DNA of 64,000 nucleotides from Streptomyces sp. CB01580 (GTDB lineage Bacteria; Actinomycetota; Actinomycetes; Streptomycetales; Streptomycetaceae): contig NZ_LIXJ01000005.1 in the NCBI RefSeq assembly GCF_001905795.1, forward strand, positions 62,001 to 126,000, in the 5' to 3' direction. Positions 42,190 through 50,600 of this stretch are shown here, one piece after another. The notes under the pieces are model-generated. The model had not been told where the DNA came from and ran no database searches. It was given only the letters and a program-made list of their open reading frames with translations. The position numbers were made by a program, and so were the translations under genes. Position 1 is the stretch's first letter, and each line of letters opens with the position of its first letter.

Positions 42190-42654
42190 GTGCCGGTGAC
42201 CGTCGCGCGGGAGGTGATCGCCGCCGCGGAGGACACGTCGCTCGACCACCACATGCGGCTCGGCGCGGCTGCCCGGGCGCTGCCGCACGCCCCGGGGCCC
42301 GCCGAGGACGACGAGGCGACCGGGATCGCGCGACGCTCGGTGGACGCGTTGTTGGAGCAGTTGGGCTGGCGCGGCATGGACGACGAGCTTTTCCCCGCCC
42401 TCGGCACGCTCGTCGCCTCCGTCGCCGCGCTCGTCCGCCTCGGCTACCCCTGCGACACCGCGCGCCTGCCGCCGTACGGCCGCATCGCCGCCGAACTCGC
42501 CGTCGCCGACCTGGACGTGGTGGAGGAACAGCCTACGGCGGCCGGGCAGATCGAGGCGGCCGTCGCGCTGACCGTGCTGTACGAACCTGTGTTGCTCAGC
42601 CTCCGCAGGCTGGCGCACGTCCAGGAATCGGCCCGGCGGTTCGGGGGCTGCTGA
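42190..42654 (+). CDS. Hypothetical helical protein
   Basis: A 154-codon frame from GTG 42190: TVAREVIAAAEDTSLDHHMR, GLARRS-like helices, LLEQLGWRGMDDELFPALGT and QIEAAVALTVLYEPVLLSLR. Composition is that of a real alpha-helical protein, but the start directly follows a stop codon with no RBS, so it may lack its native N-terminus. No family recognised. Confidence 0.45.
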   Translation: MPVTVAREVIAAAEDTSLDHHMRLGAAARALPHAPGPAEDDEATGIARRSVDALLEQLGWRGMDDELFPALGTLVASVAALVRLGYPCDTARLPPYGRIAAELAVADLDVVEEQPTAAGQIEAAVALTVLYEPVLLSLRRLAHVQESARRFGGC

Positions 42655-43152
42655 CCCAACGAGCCGGCCGCATGCCTATGGCCGGGCCTGAGCGACGACT
42701 GCCGAGCCTCATGCCTGGGGAGAGCGGTGCCTCGGGCCTGTGCGGCCTTCCCCGGTCGCAGCGTCCACAGCACCGGGCCTGTGTCCGTCAGCCATGCATG
42801 CGTCGGCCGACGCTGCACAACATGGGCGCGCAGCGAGTGCTTCGGGACCATTCCAGGCCCGAGCACCGACGGCTGCGCGGCCGGGGACGCGCGGCCCCGG
42901 GCGGAGTGCGCCGAGCCGAGCGCCTGCTCGCGCACGGCCGGGTCGTCGTGATCGCTGCGAAGGCGCAAAGGCAGGTACGGCGAGGGGCCCGGTCCGGTCG
43001 GCGCCACCGTCGGGCACGCGCTTGGACCACAGGGGCACGAGGCACAACTGGACGTCGGTCAGGGGCTGCCGTCAGGTGCGAGGGCGGCGAGGTGCCGCAG
43101 TTGTCGTCGGACGCACGTCAGGGATGACGGGCCAGCCCATAGGGTGACCTCC
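42655..43152. other. Gap without supported gene
   Basis: About 500 nt with overlapping open frames on both strands, none with an RBS, domain or convincing composition. A GGTG precedes the ATG of the next gene at 43153. Confidence 0.4.
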
Positions 43153-43683
43153 ATGGAGATACCCGGTCTCGGGACCGTCGAGGACGATGACGATTCCTAT
43201 GTGAGCGACCCGGTCACCGTGCCGGTACTGGGCGACGCGGAGTGCCAGTTCATCGTGGTCGGTTACGACGACGATGACGCACAGGAGGACTTCCACGCCG
43301 CGATCGACGCGTTCCTCGCTCTCGACGCCTCGGCGTTGCGCGCGGCAGAGCCATCCGTCTTCGCCTACTACCAGGACGTCCGGTCAAGGCTGGCCGAGGT
43401 CGGCATCGATCGCGTCGTGGCCATCGCCGGGCCCGACGACGTATGGGACCACGTCGAGTTCGGCTGGGAGGTGACGGTCGAACGGGACTGGTCCGGCGAT
43501 CGGCAGGTGTGCCTCTCGACCGGGTCGTCCTGCGCCTGGGAGCGGGAACACGGTCTCCAGATCGTCTTCCGCGGCGGCCGCACGGTGACGAAGGTCGGCC
43601 CGTTCGACGGGCACCTGAGCAACGCGTCCGCCTACGGCCGTGACGAGCTCGCGACGTCGTCTACCACCGCCGCCGAACCGTGA
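43153..43683 (+). CDS. DUF6985-like protein
   Basis: A 176-residue acidic cytoplasmic protein: MEIPGLGTVEDDDDSYVSDP at the N-terminus, AECQFIVVGYDDDDAQEDFH, and a C-terminal CAWEREHGLQIVFRGGRTVT followed by DGHLSN. That ending is characteristic of DUF6985 proteins, which often occur as immunity-like singletons near polymorphic toxins; the link to a toxin here is only proximity (3.9 kb from the toxin operon). ATG 43153 preferred over GTG 43144. Confidence 0.65.
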   Translation: MEIPGLGTVEDDDDSYVSDPVTVPVLGDAECQFIVVGYDDDDAQEDFHAAIDAFLALDASALRAAEPSVFAYYQDVRSRLAEVGIDRVVAIAGPDDVWDHVEFGWEVTVERDWSGDRQVCLSTGSSCAWEREHGLQIVFRGGRTVTKVGPFDGHLSNASAYGRDELATSSTTAAEP

Positions 43684-44324
43684 CGGACGAGCCGCTGGGC
43701 CCGCCGGCGCGCTGATGCGGCCCCTGTCCCGGCGCGCCTCCTGCCTCCGGTCCGCCGCCCATGGCGGTGGGCTCGGGACGGCGGACCGGGCCCGGAGGGG
43801 CAGGCGGCGAAGCCGATGTTGGTGACGTACTCGTACGGGCCCCGCTGGGATCAGTACTCGTACTGGCCCCGCCGGGATCCGAGGTCCGCAAGGGCGTCGG
43901 CGGTCCACGCGCTGTCGAGACCCTGGTGGCCGCCCGAGGCCCAGGAGCCGACTATGCGGTCCCAGCGGCGGACGTTCATCGTGCGGTGCTCGACCACCCG
44001 CCGGAGCGGGCACGGGACCTGGGACCGGTTCATCAGGGGGTATGTCCCCCTGATGCCGCCGCCCGCGTCGAGACGGCGCAGCAGGGGGCCGGCGACGTTC
44101 TGGCGGTAGGCGGCCGTCGGATGCGTTCCAGGTTCGTTTCCGACGGACGGCGCTGTTCGCCACGTCGCCGAAGGCAGTCCGTCCCCTACAACTCGAGATC
44201 CAACCACGGCTGTTGTGTCATTCCCAGGGTGGAGGGGAGGTGCAGCCCGGCGGGGGATCCGCATACGTGACCGGTTCCTGAATGATCTTTCCTGTCCGAA
44301 CATACGACCGGAAGGATCGATATC
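43684..44324. other. Gap with a reverse-strand frame and a short tandem repeat
   Basis: Reverse frame 43851-44130 has protein-like sequence (RQNVAGPLLRRLDAGGGI, EHRTMNVRRWDRIVGSWA, SAWTADALADLG) but no RBS or known family; it may be a remnant. A 26-27-nt imperfect tandem repeat (TACTCGTACKGGCCCCGCYG core) lies at 43829-43880 and encodes its last residues. Confidence 0.3.
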
Positions 44325-45968
44325 GTGCGCAGACGACATCTCGCGCCCCTGTTGGCCATGAGTGTCACGGCCACGCTGGCTCCCGTGCTCGCCACCTCGA
44401 CGGCCACCGCCGCCACGGCCGCCACTCCGTCGACCGCCTCCTCGTCCGCGGCCACAGGCGCGCTGGACCGGTATGTGAAGCAGAAGCCGCAGTGGAAGCG
44501 GTGCGAAGCCGACGCTCCGGCGGAGTTCGAGTGCGCCACGATCAAGGTCCCGCTGGACTACCGGGTTCCCGGGGGCAAGCGGATCGACTTAGCGATATCC
44601 CGGATCCGGAGCACCGCACCCGACAAGCGGCACGGTGTCCTGTTCTCCAACCCCGGCGGCCCGGGGGGACAGGGGCTCTACATGCCGCTGGAGATGCAGG
44701 AGATGCTCCCCGAGTCCGCACGGCAGAAGTACGACCTCATCGGCTTCGACCCGCGCGGTGTGGGACGGAGCAGCCCGGTCTCCTGCGATCTGGAGCCGGA
44801 GGAGGAGAACTGGCTGCGGCCGTACAAGGAGGAGATGTTCGACAAGGACGTCGCCTGGGCACGCGAGGTCGCGGACAAGTGCAGGGAGAAGGCGGGCGAC
44901 ACGCTCCCGCACATCACCACGCGCAACACCGCGCGCGACATGGATCTGCTCCGGGCGGTCCTCGGTGAGAAGAAGATCTCGTACGTGGGCTACTCGTACG
45001 GCACCTACCTGGGCGCCGTCTACACCCAGCTCTTCCCGGGCCGGGCCGACCGGTTCGTGCTGGACAGCGCGGTCGATCCGGCGCGCGCCTGGCGAGGGAT
45101 GATCCAGTGGTGGGCGGAAGGCGCCGAGCCCGCGTTCGACCGGTGGACCGAGTGGGCCGCCGCGCGTTCGGAGAAGTACGGCCTCGGTGACACCCCGAAG
45201 GAGGTCGACCGGACCTTCTGGGACCTGGTCGCGCAGGCCGACGAGGAGCCCATCGAGGTGGACGGGCAGCCGACCACCGGTGATGACATCCGAAGCGGTA
45301 TACGCGGGGCGGTCTTCAGCCCGGAGTACGCCACCGAGGCAGTCGTGGAGCTGAAGAAGGCCGCGGCCGGCGAGCCCGCCTCCGCGAAGAAGCTCGCGGC
45401 GTTCACCGGATCCGGGCAGGCCGGAACTGCGGGCACCGCCGATGCCGCCGAGGCGCCGGACGACAACATGACGGCGAGCTTCTGGGCCGTGGTGTGCGGC
45501 GACAACTCGGCCGCGTGGTCCCGCGATCCTGAGAGCTACCGGCAGGACGCCATCGAGGACAAGGGCCGCTACCCGCTCTTCGGTGACTTCGCGTCGAACA
45601 TCAAGCCCTGTGCGTTCTGGGACAAGTCCGTGGAACCCGCGACCAGGGTGAACAACAAGGTCGGCTCCCTGGTCGTCCAGAACGAGTGGGACTCGCAGAC
45701 CCCGCTGCCCAGCGGTCAGGCCCTGCACGCCACCCTGAAGGGCTCGAAAATGGTCACCGTCCTCGGCGGCGAGGGCCATGGCGTCTATCCGAACGGCAAC
45801 GCGTGCACGGACGGTACGGTCACCGGCTACCTGCTCAACGGCAAGCTCCCGGCGAAGGACGTGACCTGCGAGGCGACCGCCGACTCGAACGCGGAGGGTC
45901 GGAAGAACCAGAAGCGGGACGTGCTCCCCGGGTCTCCGCTCCCGGAACGTGCCCCGGACCGTTTCTGA
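44325..45968 (+). CDS. Secreted tripeptidyl aminopeptidase (alpha/beta hydrolase, Tap family)
   Basis: A 547-residue exported serine peptidase of the Streptomyces SlpD/E-Tap group. Signal peptide RRRHLAPLLAMSVTATLAPV with Ala-rich cleavage region; LFSNPGGPGGQG oxyanion segment; GFDPRGVGRSSPV; nucleophile Ser in VGYSYGTYLG (about residue 225); Asp in QNEWDSQTPL and His in GGEGHGVYPN complete the triad. GTG at 44325 with AAGGAT upstream. Residue 89 (Leu in KRIDLAIS) is encoded by TTA at 44589, so translation should depend on bldA tRNA. Followed by a terminator. Confidence 0.93.
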   Translation: MRRRHLAPLLAMSVTATLAPVLATSTATAATAATPSTASSSAATGALDRYVKQKPQWKRCEADAPAEFECATIKVPLDYRVPGGKRIDLAISRIRSTAPDKRHGVLFSNPGGPGGQGLYMPLEMQEMLPESARQKYDLIGFDPRGVGRSSPVSCDLEPEEENWLRPYKEEMFDKDVAWAREVADKCREKAGDTLPHITTRNTARDMDLLRAVLGEKKISYVGYSYGTYLGAVYTQLFPGRADRFVLDSAVDPARAWRGMIQWWAEGAEPAFDRWTEWAAARSEKYGLGDTPKEVDRTFWDLVAQADEEPIEVDGQPTTGDDIRSGIRGAVFSPEYATEAVVELKKAAAGEPASAKKLAAFTGSGQAGTAGTADAAEAPDDNMTASFWAVVCGDNSAAWSRDPESYRQDAIEDKGRYPLFGDFASNIKPCAFWDKSVEPATRVNNKVGSLVVQNEWDSQTPLPSGQALHATLKGSKMVTVLGGEGHGVYPNGNACTDGTVTGYLLNGKLPAKDVTCEATADSNAEGRKNQKRDVLPGSPLPERAPDRF

Positions 45969-46009
45969 GCCCGGTCGCATGGCCCATTGCCACATGACCC
46001 ATTGAAGAC

Positions 46010-46040
46010 GGGGCGGGACCTCCCGGCGGGGTCCCGCCCC
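46010..46040 (+). terminator. Terminator after the aminopeptidase gene
   Basis: GGGGCGGGACC (46010-46020) and GGTCCCGCCCC (46030-46040) form a perfect 11-bp stem with a 9-nt loop, 41 nt after the stop. Confidence 0.8.
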
Positions 46041-46269
46041 CATCGTGCGCCGTCGGCGCGGCCGGGCGCCGACGACGGTGCGGACGCGGCAGCCGCCCGA
46101 GTCGAGCGGTCCCGGGTCGTCCGACAGCCGGGGCACAGATGTCTGCTCCCGTCGAGGAGTCGCCCCGTGGCGGGCGTGGAACTCGCGGAAAGAGCCTCAC
46201 GGACGGACTCGCCCCGGCCACCGCCCTCCGAGACCACCGTCCCATGGGCTCCGGGAGGCGAGCCGTCAG

Positions 46270-46719
46270 CTACTCGTCGTCCGACCGCACGGCCCCGGCC
46301 TGCCGGAGCCGCCGGGAAATGGCCCCCCGTATCTCGTTCCCCAGCCGTTCCCGCTCCGCCGCCTCCTCCGCTTCCCGGTCCCGCGCGATCAACGGCCCCA
46401 GCTCCCGCCGCACCCGCGCGATCACGTCATCCACCCGCTTCCCGCTCTCCTCCCCCGGCTCCTGCACCCACGCGTCGAATACGTGCAGGGCGTTCCCGAG
46501 CAGTTCCCGGTCCCCGGCGGTGATCCCCCGAAGGCTGTGCGACACATCGACATCCCCTCCCGCCGCACCGGCCGTGCCCGACCACTCACCGATGGCGGCA
46601 AGCGCCTCCTCCCGTACCCGCCGGGCATCACTCCCCTGGGCCGCGGATGCGACCATCAGCGCCCGCAACGACTTCAGAAAGCGATCCGCCGTCTCCGCAC
46701 CATCCGTGTCGGAACTCAT
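46270..46719 (-). CDS. Small helical protein downstream of the toxin, candidate accessory/immunity protein
   Basis: A 149-residue acidic helical protein (TADRFLKSLRALMVASAAQG, LLGNALHVFDAWVQEPGEES, DREAEEAAERERLGNEIRGA). ATG 46719 lies 1 nt after the stop of the upstream gene; GTG 46728, overlapping it, is an alternative with AAGGAG closer than usual. No export signal and no family I recognise. Third gene of the toxin operon, so a second immunity protein, or an unrelated regulator, are both possible. Confidence 0.65.
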   Translation of the reverse strand: MSSDTDGAETADRFLKSLRALMVASAAQGSDARRVREEALAAIGEWSGTAGAAGGDVDVSHSLRGITAGDRELLGNALHVFDAWVQEPGEESGKRVDDVIARVRRELGPLIARDREAEEAAERERLGNEIRGAISRRLRQAGAVRSDDE

Positions 46720-46720
46720 C

Positions 46721-47638
46721 TCAGACACTCACTCCTTCGGGCGGCTCTTCGGTGTCCAGTCGGGTCTTGACCTCGTCGACGATGGTCCAGCACTCCAACT
46801 CGTACGGCCAGAGCCGGGGCAGATGGGCGCGTGCCTCGTCCGGATCCATGAAGACGAAGGCCACGTTGTCGACCGGTCGGTCAGGACCGAGCGCCTGATC
46901 ACGTCGCACCGCGCAGGCGTCGCGCATCTCGACCGGCGACACGGTCCGCCCGAGGACGACGACTTCCAGCACCCGGCGTTCCGCGTCGTAGAAGCCGCGG
47001 ATGTCCTTGTCGTAGACGTACGGCTCCTGCAGGTATCCCCCCTCATCCGTGATGCCCATACGCAGGTGTGCCGGTTTCGCCTGCTGGAGTGCGGCCGACG
47101 CGTCGAGGTCCAGATCGTGGAACTGCACGAGGGTGGTGTCGTTCGGTCCGCGGTGCAGCCGCCAGCAGTCCTGGTCGAGCCAGCGGCGGGAGACCAGGGA
47201 GCGATGCCCGGGGCCCTGGAAGGCACAGGCCCAGCCGTGCCGGAGGTGATGTCCGCCGAATCCGGGTGCCCGGTAGAACAGCGGGCCACGGGTGCGCCAT
47301 TGCGCATGGAGTGTCTTGAACGACGCGACGCGGAAGGGCAGCTCGCTCAGCAGCCCGACCACCTCGGCCGGGCCGCCCTCGAAGTCGAAGGCGGCGTCGA
47401 CGTATCCGCCGGCGCGCACGACGAGGCGGTGCTCGGCGTCCTCGTCGAAGTACGCAGCGACGGTGTCCCCCGTGCCCGCGAAGCGCGCGATCCAGTCCGG
47501 CGAGGGGCGTGCGCTGCGGGAGTCGACGTCGACCTCACGCGGTGCCTGTGCGTCTCCCCACAGCCGGTGCTCCCACAGGGCGTGAGCCGCCGCGGTCGCG
47601 TCCGGGGTCTCCAGCGCCACCGTGATCCGTCCCAGCAT
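46721..47638 (-). CDS. Candidate immunity protein of the polymorphic toxin
   Basis: A 305-residue cytoplasmic protein, beta-rich with many Trp/Tyr and acidic residues (DTVAAYFDEDAEHRLVVRAG, WRLHRGPNDTTLVQFHDLDL, NVAFVFMDPDEARAHLPRLW). It lacks signal or membrane segments. The ATG follows the toxin TAG with no gap (TAGATG), the tightest coupling in the window and the position occupied by immunity genes in polymorphic toxin loci. Family not recognised; the immunity role is inferred from position only. Confidence 0.7.
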   Translation of the reverse strand: MLGRITVALETPDATAAAHALWEHRLWGDAQAPREVDVDSRSARPSPDWIARFAGTGDTVAAYFDEDAEHRLVVRAGGYVDAAFDFEGGPAEVVGLLSELPFRVASFKTLHAQWRTRGPLFYRAPGFGGHHLRHGWACAFQGPGHRSLVSRRWLDQDCWRLHRGPNDTTLVQFHDLDLDASAALQQAKPAHLRMGITDEGGYLQEPYVYDKDIRGFYDAERRVLEVVVLGRTVSPVEMRDACAVRRDQALGPDRPVDNVAFVFMDPDEARAHLPRLWPYELECWTIVDEVKTRLDTEEPPEGVSV

Positions 47639-50600
47639 CTACTGTCCGCCTCCCGTTGCCTCGGCCGTCCTGCCGTCCAACCATGCCTTGAAGTCACGCC
47701 CCGCCGCAGTACTGAAGTCCAAGGAACTCCAGTCCTCCGGGGTGAGCACCCTGGGATCCCCGCGGGCGTTGAACACGTGGAGTTCGAGGTCCGCTTCCGA
47801 GTTGGCCTTGAGGAACTTGAAGAGCCAGGGCGCGTTGCTGTGCACTCCCTGCGGATCCAGGAAGGCCACGCGTACGAGATTGATCGGCCGCCTTTCTCCA
47901 CCCACCGATATGTCTTTCCCGGGTATCTTGATCAGGTCATTGAGCTGGCCTTCTATTTCCTTGTCGTACTTGGAGATGTTCTTGATCTCCACGATGGTGT
48001 CGTCCTCGACGAGGTCGAGCCGTCGAGGTTTTTCCAGGGTGACACCGTCGACGGCGTCCTTGGGGATCACGACCTGGGAGTTTGCGTCGGGCGCGTGATT
48101 CTTCTCGTACCAGGCCTCACCCAGGGGTCCGCGGTCGGATCCGTGCAGCTCCTTGCTGATACGCAGAAGATCGGCGTGACTTCCGACCTTTTCGGCCAGC
48201 TGTTTCGCGAAGTCTATTTTCGCGACATGCCGCACGTCGTCGTAGAGGCGACCCGCCGGATCCGGCATCTTCGCGATGAAATCGGCCTCCGAGCCGATGA
48301 CTCCATTGTCCTTGAGGACCTTGATGAACTTGCCCAACGGCTTGCTCTCGTCATTGCCGCCCAGCTTGTCGAACGCCTCCTCCCGCGTGATGGACGGGTC
48401 GGCATCGAACCGCGGCTTGGGGTTGGCGGCGGTCTCCGGCTTCTGGTCGACGATGCTGCCGAGCGGATTCTCGTCGGTGGGCGGGATGAACCAGTGCTTC
48501 TTTGTCGAGGAATCGTTCTGGACGAGCTCCAGCGGTCTGCCCTTGGGCTGGCGCCAGACATGACCGTCCGGCAGGTCCGCTTCGGTGTAGCCGAGGTTCT
48601 TGGCTGCCTTCAGCCCCTCGCTGTCCGCGGCGACATAGCCTCGCCCGGGGTCCAGATTCCATTCCTTGAGGGTGTTGGCGTGGGTGTTGACCTGCTGGAC
48701 GAGGAAGCTCAGTTCGGCTTCGAGTTCGGAGCGGGCGGCGGGGTCGGCATCGGCGTAGGTGCGGGCGCGGTCGGCGATGACGGCAGGGAGCTTGCGGAGT
48801 TCGAGGCGGGCTTCCCAGGCCATCGAGCCGACGGGTGGGGAGCCGTGGATGCCGGCCCATTCGGTCACCTGGCGCAGGAGTTGGCGCACGCGGCCGGAGA
48901 GGCCGCCGTAGCGCATCATCGTGCGGGCGGTGGGGGCGTGGAGGCGGATGTCGGTGGGGGTGGCGGAGGGGCCGACGGCCATGCGGACGTTGGTGATCAG
49001 GCCGTTGTCGTCGATGTCGTAGTGGACGCGGACGGTGCGGCCGGGGAGTTCGGGGTCGATCCTGACGTCGACCCGATCGCCCAACGGGCCGAGCACGCTG
49101 CGGAGTTCTGCTTCGACGTCGGCCTGGTCGCGAGGGCGTACGGGGCCGTCCGCGCTGCCCTTGCCACCGGTGGGGTCGAGGCTGGAGCCGTCCCAGGAGG
49201 TGGCACCGTCGGGGCCGCGGCCCGGCTGCGGGCTGCCGCCGGCGTCACCGTCGGGCCTGTGACCGGGACCGTCGACATCGGGCTTGACTCCGGGGGTGCC
49301 GCCGGGTGCCGGGCCCGAGCCGTCGGGCCTGGGCCCGGTTGGGGCGCCGGGCACGTCGATGTCGGGCGCCTTGGGGACGTTGACGTCGGGGGCGCCGGCC
49401 GCGTCGGGGGTTTTGACATCCGTGGGGAGCCCGGGGACTTCGATGCCGAGCTTTCCCAGGCCGGCCGTCACGCTCGTGGAGACCCGTTCGGTCATGGCGT
49501 GCACGCGCGGATGGGCCATCACGCCGGTGACCGCCACCGATGTGGCCACGCCGATCAGCGCGTCCCGCAAGGTGTAGCTCTGGCCGGTGATGGCGGCGTC
49601 CGCGGCGCCGAGGCCGACCTCGACCCCCGCCTCGACCGTCATCTCGATACCGACGCGGACGCCCGTACTCAGCGCGGTCTTCGCGACGGCCGCCGACACT
49701 CCGCCGCCGATCGCCCCGCCGATCGCCCCGAAGAGGGCCGCCTTGCCGACCCCCTCCAGCGGCGGCAGGCCGTAACAGACGTTGCTCACCACTTGGCCCA
49801 CGGCCCCCGCCACCGCCCCCACGACGGCTCCGCCGACGACCGTTCCGATCACCCCCGCGGCGGCGGCACTCGCCCCCATCGCCCCGGCCAGCGCCCCGAT
49901 CGGACCAATGATCAAGGGGCCGAGCACCAGCGTCAGCGCGATGACGACGACGATGACCAGGACGACGACGAGGACGGACACCCAGCGCGGCTTGACCTTG
50001 GCGGCTGCCTTGTCCGCCTCCTCGGTGATCTTCGGGTGGATCTCGTCCTTCCCCGTCCCCGTGGCCGCCTTTTCCAGGCCTTCCGCAACGGCCTCGACCT
50101 GCCCGTCCGCCCCCTCCTTGAACTTGCCGGAGAGTTCGGTGTACGCCTTGTCGAGCCCCTGCAGTACCTGCTTGTTGGCGTCCTCGTGACCGCTCCGCAT
50201 GGTCTTGGCGGTCTCGGCGAAGTACTGCTGGACCTCCCGCAGCCCACTCGCTGTCCGTGTGGCGGTGGTGGTCAGCGTCTGTCCGGTGGACGTCGCGGTC
50301 TGCTGCGCGGACCGCGACGCGGCGGAGGAGGTCTGCGAAATCCCCGACGCCGTACGCTCACCCAGCGCCGCCAGCGACCGCCCGGCCTGCGCGGCCCGCG
50401 CCCGCAGCCCTTCGGCCGTCCCCTCCAACCGCTCGTCGAACCGGTCGCCGGTGTCCCGTAACACCTCCTCGAGCTGGTCGGGATCGGGTGCCTCGTCCGT
50501 GCCGAGGATCCGTACGAACTCCCGCAGGCTCCGGTCCAGCCCTGCCCGCGCCGCGGCCAGGCTCCGGCCGATCGCGGCGTTGGCACCGGCGGCCTGGCGT

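Noticed and set aside
46139..50461. A 1440-codon open frame on the plus strand
   Set aside because: It is the antisense of the toxin and its neighbours, spans several genes, and is low-complexity Arg/Gly/Val sequence typical of high-GC shadow frames.
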